A stretch of DNA of 64,000 nucleotides from an uncultured Candidatus Saccharibacteria bacterium (GCA_948288625.1 CAOHYA010000001.1:620001-684000), one strand, 5' to 3'. Shown: positions 53,035-62,565, counted from the stretch's first letter. A program made the numbers and translations. The notes: generated by a model not told the origin, from the sequence alone.

Positions 53035-54591
53035 ATGAAAAAAGGCGACCTCCTTGAACACGCTCGTCCGTTTTACGAAGAAAACGAACTTTTAGAGCTT
53101 GAACATGCCATCGAAGTGGCCTCGAAAGCACATTCCGGGCAAAAACGTAAAAGTGGTGAGCCGTACATTATTCACCCTATGGCGGTGGCTTCTACGTTAA
53201 TTGACTGGGGCATGGATATCGATACGGTACTAGCAGGTATCCTTCATGATACCGTCGAAGACACCGAACTAACCCTCGAGCAACTTGAAAGCTTATTCGG
53301 AAGTGATGTCGCCTTCCTCGTCGATGGCGTAACGAAGGTTTCAAAAGCTCGCGCCGGCATGCAAGACCTTAAGGAATATTTACCGCAAACCAAAGACAAC
53401 TTATCTAAACTGCTTATCGCCGTCGGCCAAGACGTTCGGGTAATTATCATCAAGCTGGCCGACCGCCTCCATAATATGCAGACCTTACAGCATATGACGC
53501 GCGAAAAGCAGATTAAGATTGCTCGCGAAAGTATCGAAGTATTTGCCCCGATGGCCGATAAGCTCGGTATGGGCCGGGTACGTATGCAAATCGAAGAATT
53601 AGCCTATAGCTATATTGACCCGCAAGAATTCAAACGCCTTCAGAACCTTATGCGCAAACGGCTCGGTAAGAGCACTCGTAAACTTGGTATCGTTCGGGAA
53701 GAAGTTGATCGTGCCTTAAAAGCACAAAATATTCCGAACGAAATCAACGGCCGAGTCAAAAGTATTTACAGCTTGCACAAAAAACTGAAAAAAGTCGATA
53801 ACAACATAGATGACATTTACGACTTGATGGCGCTGAGGGTCATCGTTGAGACAAAAGAAGATTGCTACCGCGTACTTGGTGTGTTGCATTCGATATACCA
53901 ACCGATGATCGCTCGTATCAAGGATTACATTGCCATACCAAAGCCAAACGGGTACCAAAGTCTACATACGACCGTACTCACTCCAAGCAAGCAAATCGTC
54001 GAGTTTCAAATACGTACTTACGAAATGCACGAATTTGCCGAACGAGGATTGGCCGCCAGTTTCCATTACCATGAACAGAAAAGTACGAAAGGCTATACGC
54101 GTGGTAAAAAAGCCGCCGTACTTCCAGCTAACATGCAGTGGATCACCCAATTACAAGAAATTGCCACTAAATTGCGCAATGGCGAGGAAATAACCGAATC
54201 TCAGTTAAATATCGATTTGTTCGGAAACCGCATTTTCGTATACTCGCCCAAAGGAGATATTTACAACCTTCCAGAAGGGGCTTTCCCGCTTGACTTCGCT
54301 TATTTAGTGCATAGCGATCTTGGTAAGCATGCCTATGCGTTTAGGGTAAACGGCTCAATTCACGCTTTCGACAAGCCGCTCTCGAACGGTGACGTGGTTG
54401 AAATAACGACTCGAAAAACCGTTACCCCTAAGTCAAGTTGGCTCGACCTTGTCTCCACTACCCACGCCCGAGCAAAGTTACGCGCGCAACTTCGCAAAAA
54501 CGGTGCGCTGGAAAGTATTAGCCATGCGGCTGGTATCATTCGTGAAAAAACCCGGAAAAACCGGGCTGATTCACAAGCAGAAAATGTATAA
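53035..54591 (+). CDS. bifunctional (p)ppGpp synthetase/hydrolase, RelA/SpoT family, lacking the C-terminal regulatory half
   Basis: 518 residues, against 700-750 for typical long RSH proteins. HD hydrolase domain with HSGQKRKSGEPYIIHPMAVA and GILHDTVEDTELT (HDxxED intact); synthetase domain with RVKSIYSLHKKL, LMALRVIVETKEDCY and IAIPKPNGYQSLHTTV; then a TGS domain (about 405-465, DLFGNRIFVYSPKGDIY). It stops soon after TGS, so the zinc-finger and ACT domains that read the ribosome state are missing. Both activities look intact, and control must differ from classical RelA. The -10 box abuts the ATG. Confidence 0.94.
   Translation: MKKGDLLEHARPFYEENELLELEHAIEVASKAHSGQKRKSGEPYIIHPMAVASTLIDWGMDIDTVLAGILHDTVEDTELTLEQLESLFGSDVAFLVDGVTKVSKARAGMQDLKEYLPQTKDNLSKLLIAVGQDVRVIIIKLADRLHNMQTLQHMTREKQIKIARESIEVFAPMADKLGMGRVRMQIEELAYSYIDPQEFKRLQNLMRKRLGKSTRKLGIVREEVDRALKAQNIPNEINGRVKSIYSLHKKLKKVDNNIDDIYDLMALRVIVETKEDCYRVLGVLHSIYQPMIARIKDYIAIPKPNGYQSLHTTVLTPSKQIVEFQIRTYEMHEFAERGLAASFHYHEQKSTKGYTRGKKAAVLPANMQWITQLQEIATKLRNGEEITESQLNIDLFGNRIFVYSPKGDIYNLPEGAFPLDFAYLVHSDLGKHAYAFRVNGSIHAFDKPLSNGDVVEITTRKTVTPKSSWLDLVSTTHARAKLRAQLRKNGALESISHAAGIIREKTRKNRADSQAENV
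54545..54565 (-). terminator. ppa terminator encoded inside the relA 3' end
   Basis: On the minus strand CCCGG-TTTTT-CCGGG followed by TTTTTT. It lies about 30 nt past the ppa stop and within the last codons of the convergent relA gene. Confidence 0.7.
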
Positions 54592-54594
54592 CGC

Positions 54595-55125
54595 TTAGCG
54601 TTGGTTCCAGCGCTCAATTGATTCGTGAATAATGCTTTTCGCAACTTCAATGTCACCGAATCCCTTCACGACAGTGCTTCCTGGCTTCTTTAAATCTTTG
54701 TAATGCGTAAAGTGGTGTTCGATTTGAGCCAGTAATTGTTTCGGTAAATCATCGAGTGATTTAATTGCATTACCCGTATTTCGGTCGTCGGCAGGCACGA
54801 CGATTACCTTGTCATCGATCTCACCGTCATCTTCGAACTGCATAACACCGATTACCCGTGCTTCCAAAAACACACCCGTAGCCAAAGGTTCGTCGGTAAT
54901 AATGAGCGCATCAAGCTCGTCACCATCTTCGTCAAGTGTCTGAGGAATAAACCCATAGTTCGTTGGTTTAGCAAAAATAGCCGGGTCTACACGGTCAAGT
55001 TGGAATACTGCTAATTCGCGGTTCCATTCAATTTTATGCGAACTTCCCGTTGGAATTTCAACAACTACGTTAATCACACCGCCATCGACATCGCCAGGTG
55101 TAAGGATTTTATTAAAATCTGCCAT
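54595..55125 (-). CDS. ppa: inorganic pyrophosphatase
   Basis: Family I soluble pyrophosphatase, 176 residues. VVVEIPTGSSHKIEWN, the signature DEDGDELDALIITDEP, and KVIVVPADDRNTG carry the metal-binding acidic residues. AAAGGAG precedes the ATG at normal distance, so this gene uses a Shine-Dalgarno. It converges with relA with only 3 nt between the stop codons. Confidence 0.97.
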   Translation of the reverse strand: MADFNKILTPGDVDGGVINVVVEIPTGSSHKIEWNRELAVFQLDRVDPAIFAKPTNYGFIPQTLDEDGDELDALIITDEPLATGVFLEARVIGVMQFEDDGEIDDKVIVVPADDRNTGNAIKSLDDLPKQLLAQIEHHFTHYKDLKKPGSTVVKGFGDIEVAKSIIHESIERWNQR

Positions 55126-55203
55126 TACTATTTCTCCTTTTGTTCTATCTCTGTTATTTTACCAGTTAATTACCTTACGGTATACATCTCAACCATGCCG
55201 AGA

Positions 55204-55209
55204 TATACT
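55204..55209 (+). promoter_or_regulatory. PLD gene -10 box, leaderless type
   Basis: TATACT ends 8 nt before the ATG at 55218. No clear -35 box. Confidence 0.5.
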
Positions 55210-55217
55210 AGAGTGAA

Positions 55218-56195
55218 ATGAAACTTGTTTCTCCTATCGAATATGTCGCTCAGGCGGCCGAACTTGTTCGTAACGCCAAAGAGCGCGTGTATTTAACATC
55301 CATGGTAATGGCCGATCACCCAAATACCAACGAGTTACTTACTGCTATCAAGGCAGCCGCACAACGTGGCGTCAAAGTGAATGTCGCGGCAGATATTTTC
55401 ACTTTCGGCGAAGTAAGTGGCGGCTTTTTACCGATTCGTTATTATAGTCCTGGTTCTAAAAATACTAACCAGATGGTAAAAGTATTAAAAAAAGCGGGCG
55501 TTACCTTCCATTGGCTTGGCCGGGGGCGTATTACCATATTCAACGGACGAACGCATAGTAAGTGGTGCGTCGTCGACGATACGGTATTCTGTTTTGGTGG
55601 CGTGAACCTATACGATGGCGGCATCGATAATGTCGACTACATGTTCCGTACCGAAGATGCCGCGCTTGCCAACCGTTTAGTCGAAGAGCAAAAACGAATC
55701 CAGAAATCAGAACAGAGCTCTGGTAACTACCCGAGCGTTGCCATCGAACAAGGTGATAAAAAAATTCTCATCGATGGCGGAATTATCGGTCAATCAGTTA
55801 TCTATCGGCGAGCCTGCGAATTGGCAGAAGAAGCCACGAAAGTATTATTCGTTTCTCAATATTGCCCGACAGGAAAATTAGCCCGAATTCTTAAAAATAA
55901 GAAAGGCGTGAAGTTGTATTACAACAAAGCCACGAACACTACCGGACTAAACAAATTCGTCATATCTATCAGTCAGTTCATGAGCGGCTTGCATACCAGT
56001 TACCGAAAAAAGCGCTACTTACACGCTAAATTCATTATCTTTACTTTTAAAGATGGTTCAAAAAAGGCTATTACCGGGTCGCACAACTTTGCTTATACTG
56101 GCGTCCTTTTAGGTACACGCGAAATTGCCCTCGAAACTACCGATATGGCCATTATCGGTCAGCTCGAAGAGTTCGTCGCAAATAGAATCGCTTAG
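55218..56195 (+). CDS. phospholipase D-like protein (cardiolipin synthase related)
   Basis: 325 residues, no membrane helix evident. Two HKD motifs: first HSKWCVVDDTVFCFGG (about 114-129), second HAKFIIFTFKDGSKKAITGSHN in broken form (about 272-293). The pair fits phosphatidyl transfer or hydrolysis as in cardiolipin synthases, though the N-terminal membrane segments of those enzymes are missing; a nuclease role is possible. The -10 box abuts the ATG. Its end overlaps the convergent trxB end by 4 nt. Confidence 0.88.
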   Translation: MKLVSPIEYVAQAAELVRNAKERVYLTSMVMADHPNTNELLTAIKAAAQRGVKVNVAADIFTFGEVSGGFLPIRYYSPGSKNTNQMVKVLKKAGVTFHWLGRGRITIFNGRTHSKWCVVDDTVFCFGGVNLYDGGIDNVDYMFRTEDAALANRLVEEQKRIQKSEQSSGNYPSVAIEQGDKKILIDGGIIGQSVIYRRACELAEEATKVLFVSQYCPTGKLARILKNKKGVKLYYNKATNTTGLNKFVISISQFMSGLHTSYRKKRYLHAKFIIFTFKDGSKKAITGSHNFAYTGVLLGTREIALETTDMAIIGQLEEFVANRIA

Positions 56196-57130
56196 GCGCG
56201 TTCTAGTTCATCAAGGTATTCACGGATAGAAAGGGCCGCTGCCGCGCCCTCACCTACGGCACTTGCGATCTGCATGGTCGCGCCACTTCGGACGTCACCA
56301 CTCGCGTAAATACCCGGAACGGTGGTTTCTAACTTCAGGTTCGTTTTTACCAACCCCAGTTCATCAAGTTCTACGCCGCTCCCTTCAAGGAATTCGGTGT
56401 TAGGTTTCAAACCGACGAATACGAAAATTCCATCGGTAATAATTTCTGACGCCACGCCGTTTTTAGTAATCTTCACACTTGAAACACGGCCGTCGGTATC
56501 GATAATCTCATCGGTCGTCGTATTAAGATGAACGGTTACCTTGCCTTCGTCGATATATTTCTGTAGATCGTGTTGTAATACATCACTGGCCTTAATAGTG
56601 CTTCGTACCAGTAGGTCGATGTGGGTTGTGTATCGGGTTAAGAATATTGCTTCCTGAAGCGCCGAATTACCACCGCCGACGACAACCAGTTTCTTCTCAC
56701 GGTAATAAGCACCGTCACAGGTGGCACAATAGTGCACGCCACGGCCATAGAATTCTTTTTCTCCAGGAACGCCAAGCTTTTTGTAATCGCTCCCGGTTGC
56801 GATCAATACCGCCTTAGCCTTAACATCTTCACCATCCACGGTGAGCACTTTGTACTTGCCTTCAGTGCGAATTGCCGTCACGTCACCAAATTCAATGTGA
56901 GCACCAAAGCGTTCAGCTTGTTTTTCAAGCTGGCCAGCTAGCGTCATCCCTTCGATTCCTTCAGGAAACCCAGGGTAATTATCAACCATGTCGGTTGTTG
57001 CCGCTAGGCCGCCGATCGTAGACTTTTCATAAAGCACCGTATCGATATCTTCACGAGTAGTGTAAATTGCTGCAGTCAAAGCGCTGGGGCCGGCGCCCAC
57101 GGTAACGACGTCTCTAATTGGAGTTTCCAT
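56192..57130 (-). CDS. trxB: thioredoxin-disulfide reductase
   Basis: 312 residues, low-molecular-weight flavoprotein. FAD site VGAGPSALTAAIYTTRED, redox pair in HYCATCDGAYY (CxxC), NADPH site VVVGGGNSALQEA, and C-terminal GIYASGDVRSG. It reduces thioredoxin with NADPH. The ATG is one base after the FKBP stop; it is the last gene of pheS-pheT-FKBP-trxB. Confidence 0.96.
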   Translation of the reverse strand: METPIRDVVTVGAGPSALTAAIYTTREDIDTVLYEKSTIGGLAATTDMVDNYPGFPEGIEGMTLAGQLEKQAERFGAHIEFGDVTAIRTEGKYKVLTVDGEDVKAKAVLIATGSDYKKLGVPGEKEFYGRGVHYCATCDGAYYREKKLVVVGGGNSALQEAIFLTRYTTHIDLLVRSTIKASDVLQHDLQKYIDEGKVTVHLNTTTDEIIDTDGRVSSVKITKNGVASEIITDGIFVFVGLKPNTEFLEGSGVELDELGLVKTNLKLETTVPGIYASGDVRSGATMQIASAVGEGAAAALSIREYLDELERA

Positions 57131-57131
57131 T

Positions 57132-57794
57132 TTACAATAATCCTTGTTGTGAGTATTTAATCAATGCTTCGGATGGCACCGGTTGAGCGATCTTTTCAGG
57201 TGTCGGGATAATCATAACGATAAACTTGATAGGCGTATTTGCCGGGATGTCTTCACCGCTGCCTGTTTCGCCATACGCTTGCGCAGAAGGGATCGATAGT
57301 TCACGCACACCGCCCACTTTCATGCCAACGACACCTTTGGTCCAACCTTCGATAACACTGCCTGGCTCGACGTTAAAAGGTGCTTTCAAGGACTCGCCTT
57401 CGATCGAACCGTCAAATACCTTGCCGCTTGGGTTCCAGCCTAAGTAATACGCTGTAAAGCTTGAATTATCCGTTATCGTATCACCAGTTCCGACGATCAA
57501 ATCATTGGTTTTGAGCTCGGTCACACTGGCTGCGTCAAAAGCTGCCGGGCGTGACGCGAATTGACTGAACGTAGCGTAATATTGCTTCGAAAGCTCAGAA
57601 GCCTGCGCGTCTACCTTGGCCTGATATTCTTCACTTTCCTTTTGATAGGCAGCGTAGGCCGCTTGCGCCCTTTGTTTATCGGTTTGTTGATTGCTATTTG
57701 CTAATACGATCGCAATAAAGGAACCCACCGTACCTACTAACATAAATACAGCGATGATCCATATACCAATTCGTTGCGCTTTAGTTGCCGCCAT
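57132..57794 (-). CDS. membrane-anchored FKBP-type peptidyl-prolyl isomerase
   Basis: 220 residues: one N-terminal membrane helix (about 9-30, GIWIIAVFMLVGTVGSFIAIV broken at its end), a charged helical linker (about 33-70), then an FKBP domain (about 90-200) with FTAYYLGWNPSGKVFDGS, GSVIEGWTKGVVGMKVGG and IPSAQAYGETG. It probably folds exported proteins. It shares its start with the pheT stop (TAATG) and is followed by trxB, so two folding or redox genes ride on the pheST operon. Confidence 0.93.
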   Translation of the reverse strand: MAATKAQRIGIWIIAVFMLVGTVGSFIAIVLANSNQQTDKQRAQAAYAAYQKESEEYQAKVDAQASELSKQYYATFSQFASRPAAFDAASVTELKTNDLIVGTGDTITDNSSFTAYYLGWNPSGKVFDGSIEGESLKAPFNVEPGSVIEGWTKGVVGMKVGGVRELSIPSAQAYGETGSGEDIPANTPIKFIVMIIPTPEKIAQPVPSEALIKYSQQGLL

Positions 57795-60271
57795 TAAATC
57801 ACTCTCCCCTTCGTAGCCTCGACGACACGTGCGATGACGCCATCAATTACAGCCGTTACTTCCTCGTTTGTCAGAGTCTTATTATACGATACAAGCTTAA
57901 TTCTAACGGTATTATTTTTCACGTCGCTGTCTTCAGCTTGATAAATATCCAGTGGTTCGACAGAACTTAATAATTCCGTATCGCTCAAAGCTTTCGATGC
58001 TTCGTCGACAATTGCTTGAAATGAAACGTCCGATGGTGTTTGGAAGCAAACGTCACGCTCCGTACCTGGATATCGGCTTAGGGCTTGGTATCGAATACCG
58101 ACTTGCGACACCGCTTCATGGAGCGCACGAGGGTTTATTTCAAAACCAGCCGTATATTCTGGCAATTTGAACACTTTCTGAACTGATTTCTTATATTCAC
58201 CGACAATACCGAGATATACGTTAGAACGAACATCAAATACAGCGGCGCTTCGGGCTGGCTCGAAAGGCGCAGCTGACGCGTCATCATTCGAAAGCGTTTC
58301 GTAACGAAGAGTAAGACCTAGTACTTTAGTGGCATATTCGAGGTAGCTTTTAGCGTCGTAATACGCATCGCCCTTCGTTTTCGCACGTGTAATCGTCAGT
58401 GCGATACTATCGAATTCAACAGGTACATTTTCTTCTGTTAAACCGGCTGATTTACGGTGCACCTTATTACATTCAAAGACTGCGAATTCATCATACCCAG
58501 CTTTACGGTTAGGATGAATTAACCCTAAAAGATTCGGGGTAAGGCTTTGTCGGTAATACTGTAGCTCGGGGCTAATACTATTAACAATTCGGTAAGCATC
58601 TTCAGGGTTCTGACCGGCTTTTTTCAGTACATCACCATGCACGAAGCTATAGGTGAGCACTTCGTTAGCGCCAGCTCGTACCAGTAACGAACGAACCTGC
58701 GTACGGAGCTCGTCAAAACTATATGGCTTCGTCGCAACGAATTCACGTCGCGGCAACGTCACATTAATAGTATCGTATCCGGCCAAACGTCCCACTTCTT
58801 CGATGATATCTTCAGCAATATGAATGTCTTCTCGCCAATATGGAACAGTAACGGTTGCAGTTAAATCGTTAAACACAACGCCGAAGCCGACGTTTTCCAA
58901 TAGCTCAACGATATCGTTGGCACTAAAATGCGTTCCAAGCGTTTCGTTGATATGCTGTTCGGTGACTTCAAGCCTAATTTGCTCGCGACCGCCAGGATAA
59001 TCTTCAATTAAAGTACTTGAAACTGATGCGTGTGCGTATTCGCTTAATTCACGAACTGCCTCCGCTAATACTGGTGCGGCCAACGGAGCAGGAACGCCTT
59101 TTGTAAAACGAGTAATCGCTTCAGAGAAAATACCATGGCGCATTTGTGTAGAACGAAGGTGATATAGGTCAAAAGTCGCAACTTCAAGCAGTACGTTCTT
59201 CGTAGAACCATCGACGATCGTATTAGCTCCACCCATTGCGCCCGCAAGCCCAACCGCTTCGTTACCAGCAGCAATCACGATATCAGATTGATCTAACGTG
59301 ATTTCTTTTCCATCAAGGAGCACCAGTTTTTCTTCAGGTCGAGCTGACCGTACGCGAATAGAAAAATCATCACCGGCTAAAGCCTTGAACTTATCGTAAT
59401 CATAGGTATGAGACGGTTGCCCCGTTAAAAGCATTAAATAGTTAGAAACATCTACTGAAGCACTAATTGGTCGGACGCCGCTTCGAGCTAAATATGTTTG
59501 CAGCTGAACAGAGGATTCAGCAGTTTCATCAATGTTACTCAGCACAATGGCCGTAAAACGATCAGACAACGCAGGATCTTCAATATGTACTGCCGGCGCT
59601 TCGATACTTTGTTCAGGGCTGAATACTGGCGTAATGTCATTTAACCACTCAGGCGTATTAAATGGCTTACCTTGAATACCAGCGACTTCTCGAGCGAATC
59701 CAATCACACCGAAAGCATCAGGGCGATGAGTCAGCGACTTGTTTTCAATATCCAGTAAGTAATCGTCAAGTTCGTATACTTCTGAGAACTTTGAACCTGG
59801 TGCACAGTCTTTATCGACGATCAAAATCCCCGTGTGGTCTTCGAATAACGCCAACTCTTTTGCACTCGCTAACATACCGTTACTATTCACGCCTCGAAGT
59901 GGGCGGACGCTTAAAACAAAAGGTTCATCGTCACCATACGTTTCCGGCACGGTACTTTTTGGAGGCAGCCAAGCGACCATAATGCCAGCACGCACATTAG
60001 GCGCACCGCAAACAACTTGCACTAAGCCGTTTTCGTCACGTTCGACATCTTGTACGACGCCACCATCGTCAATTTTGGTCACGTTCAAATGGTCGGTACC
60101 TTCGATAGGCGCGCATTCCACGACCTTCGCGACAACGACATCTTGGTATTTTTCGCCGATGCTTTCAACACCTTCAATTTCCACTAAACGAGAACCGATA
60201 AGCGTCGCCAGCTCATCGATCGGCATGTCGATATCGGTAAATTTTTTGAGCCAGTTTACTGAAATAATCAT
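57794..60271 (-). CDS. pheT: phenylalanine--tRNA ligase subunit beta
   Basis: 825 residues. N-terminal tRNA-binding domain (about 40-160, KVVECAPIEGTDHLNVTKID), B3/B4 editing region, B5 domain (about 405-480), core with RLAGYDTINVTLP, and C-terminal anticodon-binding FDX-ACB domain RYPGTERDVCFQTPSDVSF. The ATG overlaps the TGA of pheS by 4 nt (ATGA). Confidence 0.96.
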   Translation of the reverse strand: MIISVNWLKKFTDIDMPIDELATLIGSRLVEIEGVESIGEKYQDVVVAKVVECAPIEGTDHLNVTKIDDGGVVQDVERDENGLVQVVCGAPNVRAGIMVAWLPPKSTVPETYGDDEPFVLSVRPLRGVNSNGMLASAKELALFEDHTGILIVDKDCAPGSKFSEVYELDDYLLDIENKSLTHRPDAFGVIGFAREVAGIQGKPFNTPEWLNDITPVFSPEQSIEAPAVHIEDPALSDRFTAIVLSNIDETAESSVQLQTYLARSGVRPISASVDVSNYLMLLTGQPSHTYDYDKFKALAGDDFSIRVRSARPEEKLVLLDGKEITLDQSDIVIAAGNEAVGLAGAMGGANTIVDGSTKNVLLEVATFDLYHLRSTQMRHGIFSEAITRFTKGVPAPLAAPVLAEAVRELSEYAHASVSSTLIEDYPGGREQIRLEVTEQHINETLGTHFSANDIVELLENVGFGVVFNDLTATVTVPYWREDIHIAEDIIEEVGRLAGYDTINVTLPRREFVATKPYSFDELRTQVRSLLVRAGANEVLTYSFVHGDVLKKAGQNPEDAYRIVNSISPELQYYRQSLTPNLLGLIHPNRKAGYDEFAVFECNKVHRKSAGLTEENVPVEFDSIALTITRAKTKGDAYYDAKSYLEYATKVLGLTLRYETLSNDDASAAPFEPARSAAVFDVRSNVYLGIVGEYKKSVQKVFKLPEYTAGFEINPRALHEAVSQVGIRYQALSRYPGTERDVCFQTPSDVSFQAIVDEASKALSDTELLSSVEPLDIYQAEDSDVKNNTVRIKLVSYNKTLTNEEVTAVIDGVIARVVEATKGRVI

Positions 60272-61284
60272 GATTCGAACTTCCTTAAAAATGCCAACTT
60301 ACCTGATTCGAAGTGGCGCAAATCTTCGATACCGTATTTCAACATGACGAGTCGCTCTACCCCACCGCCCCACGCGAAGCCACGGTATTTAGTTGGGTCG
60401 ATACCAGCTTCTTTAAGTACGTTAGGGTGGATCATTCCACAGCCGAGCATCTCAAGCCATTCACCAGGTTTACCACCAATAGCTGCTGGTTTTTCAATCG
60501 CAAACTCAAGGCCTGGTTCAACGAATGGGAAATAGGCTGGTTGCGTTTTGATACGCAAAGTTTGGCCATAGTAGGTTTCGAAGAAGCTTCGAAGCGTTCC
60601 AAGCATTTGCCCTAAGGTCGCACCTTTGCTCACATAGACACCTTCGACTTGATAGAACGTATGCTCGTGAGTTGCATCAACATCTTCGTTACGGAATACG
60701 CGGCCATAACTAATGGCGGCAACGTGACCACCGGCTTCCAGCTGAGCTTTGCCGTCTTTTAAAATACGGTGCTGCATCGTAGAAGTATGTGCCGGCGGGA
60801 TAAAACCTTCTTCAGTTCGAAAGGTGTCGTATCCATCTCGGGCCGGGTGATCTTCTGGGAAGTTAAGAGCACCAAACATGTGATGATCGTCGTCGATTTG
60901 CCGGGATTCAACCGCTTCGAAGCCCATACGGGTGAAGGTATCGATAACATTATCGAGTTCTTTCGTTAACGGGTGTTGCGTGCCTTGTTCGGTAGGAAGT
61001 AGTTGTGGCTTTGACCCGTTTACCGACCATGGCGCCGTAACATCAAGCGGTGTCACGTCGGCAGATTCAAGTTCGTTTTCACGAGCTTCAACCGCCTGTT
61101 CAACGGCAACCTTCACTTCATTTACTTCGCGGCCGAAAGCACCACGCTCTTCAGGCGGCAGTGTTGCAATCGCACCGTACATTTCTTTAAATTCAGGTGC
61201 TTTCAATACTTCGCGCGGCGATTTGCTCTCGGCAACTTGCTGCAGCAAACTCGAACGGACACCCTGGACATCAATCGTAGACAT
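60268..61284 (-). CDS. pheS: phenylalanine--tRNA ligase subunit alpha
   Basis: 338 residues. N-terminal coiled coil, then a class II core with PAHTSTMQHRIL, AISYGRVFRNEDVDATHEHTF (motif 2), and motif 3 GFAWGGGVERLVMLKYGI. TATAATAGGTACTAATT precedes the ATG: TATAAT ends 11 nt upstream, so the leader is only about 5 nt. No T-box or leader peptide is seen. It is the first gene of a four-gene operon. Confidence 0.97.
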   Translation of the reverse strand: MSTIDVQGVRSSLLQQVAESKSPREVLKAPEFKEMYGAIATLPPEERGAFGREVNEVKVAVEQAVEARENELESADVTPLDVTAPWSVNGSKPQLLPTEQGTQHPLTKELDNVIDTFTRMGFEAVESRQIDDDHHMFGALNFPEDHPARDGYDTFRTEEGFIPPAHTSTMQHRILKDGKAQLEAGGHVAAISYGRVFRNEDVDATHEHTFYQVEGVYVSKGATLGQMLGTLRSFFETYYGQTLRIKTQPAYFPFVEPGLEFAIEKPAAIGGKPGEWLEMLGCGMIHPNVLKEAGIDPTKYRGFAWGGGVERLVMLKYGIEDLRHFESGKLAFLRKFES

Positions 61285-61328
61285 AATTAGTACCTATTAT
61301 ACGCTACAGGTAGCGTGAGCGCGAGAGA

Positions 61329-61568
61329 TTATTGGCCGATTGATACAAAAATCAACCAAAGTGCGACTCCGATAATTGCCGCGACGATAAGTATCCAAGC
61401 CCATGCGAGGCTGGTAGTTTGTTTCGTACCTTCGATATAGCGTGAATCGTCGACGCCATCAGGTAATTCTGCTTCTTTGGCTTTGGCGCGTGCTTTTTCT
61501 TGTAGCTCGGCGGCTAATTTTTCTTGTAGTTGCGAACGAGTGTCGCTTTGCTTTACATATAAACCCAT
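61329..61568 (-). CDS. small tail-anchored membrane protein, unknown
   Basis: 79 residues: charged helical N-terminal part (LQEKLAAELQEKARAKAKEA), then a C-terminal membrane helix (about 54-77, LAWAWILIVAAIIGVALWLIF) ending close to the C-terminus, so tail-anchored. TATAGT ends 6 nt before the ATG, suggesting a leaderless mRNA. No family recognised. Confidence 0.7.
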   Translation of the reverse strand: MGLYVKQSDTRSQLQEKLAAELQEKARAKAKEAELPDGVDDSRYIEGTKQTTSLAWAWILIVAAIIGVALWLIFVSIGQ

Positions 61569-61662
61569 ATAGCTACTATAGCACTTACAGTGGTTCTTTC
61601 AGTGTTGATGGGAATTGTTTATGGTATACTGATGGCATGTTTACCATAAGGAGGGAAATATA

Positions 61663-62511
61663 ATGGCAACTAAGAAGGCCACTTCTACCAAAAAGAAAGC
61701 TCCGGTGAAAGCTAGCACTTCATCGGCAGCGAAAACGTCCGCAAAAACGACTGTCAAAACCGTGTCTGTATCTGCTACAAAGTCACAAGCCGGTCTTAGT
61801 TCACACATCGTAACATCACTTCGTTCAGCTAAACTTTGGCGCGCATTAGCCGCTGAGTTTATCGGCACATTCTTACTCGCCGGAGTAATCATCGCCGGCC
61901 AAGGCCAACCAATCTTCGTGCTCTTCGCACTTGTTGGTATCGTGCTATTGATCGGTGCTATTTCAGGTGCGCACGTTAACCCAGCTATCACTATTGGTGC
62001 TTGGGTAACTCGCCGCATCGGATGGCTCCGGGCTGTAGGGTACATCCTCGTACAGTTCCTCGGTGCAGCGATTGCTTACATCGTATTCAACGCCTTCATC
62101 GGCGGTGCTGGTGAAGTTTCTGAACAAGCTCAAATGTACGGCCAAACCGCTCCTACATTGTTTGCAGCAGTTGACCTCTCGAACATCAACGGTAAAGAAT
62201 GGTATGTATTCTTCGCTGAACTTCTCGGTACCGCAATCCTTGGTTTCGCAGTTGCCAGTGCAACTCGTACCCTTGATCGCCTTACCGGTGCGTTCACCAT
62301 CGGTTTCGGTATCTTCATCGCTTTGATGATCACCGTCACCGTTGCTGGCTACGTATCAGCAAGTGCAATCCTTAACCCAGCCGTTGCTCTGTCGCTCCAA
62401 GCGTACGAGCCGCAAGTATGGGCATACGCGGTATACGCCCTCGCACCAGTTATCGGTGGTGTAGTTGGTTTCATTGTTCACGACTTGGTTCGCAACAAAG
62501 AAGTCATTTAG
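61663..62511 (+). CDS. MIP-family channel (aquaporin/glyceroporin-like) with lysine-rich N-terminal extension
   Basis: 282 residues. The first 50 residues are a K/S/A/T-rich tail (ATKKATSTKKKAPVKAS) like histone-H1-type proteins. Six membrane helices follow with both half-helix motifs: GAHVNPAITIG (about 105) and AILNPAVALS (about 240). The residue after the second NPA is V, where most aquaporins have the filter arginine, so selectivity may differ. Strong AAGGAGG before the ATG and TATACT upstream suggest high expression; this gene does not follow the leaderless pattern. Confidence 0.92.
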   Translation: MATKKATSTKKKAPVKASTSSAAKTSAKTTVKTVSVSATKSQAGLSSHIVTSLRSAKLWRALAAEFIGTFLLAGVIIAGQGQPIFVLFALVGIVLLIGAISGAHVNPAITIGAWVTRRIGWLRAVGYILVQFLGAAIAYIVFNAFIGGAGEVSEQAQMYGQTAPTLFAAVDLSNINGKEWYVFFAELLGTAILGFAVASATRTLDRLTGAFTIGFGIFIALMITVTVAGYVSASAILNPAVALSLQAYEPQVWAYAVYALAPVIGGVVGFIVHDLVRNKEVI

Positions 62512-62530
62512 TTTACACGCTCGATTACGT

Positions 62531-62558
62531 AAAAACCCGCTGGCTAGAGCGGGTTTTT
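62531..62558. terminator. intrinsic terminator after the MIP channel gene
   Basis: AAAAACCCGCT, 6-nt loop, AGCGGGTTTTT. Runs on both sides make it potentially bidirectional. Confidence 0.85.
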
Positions 62559-62565
62559 ATTTTGA

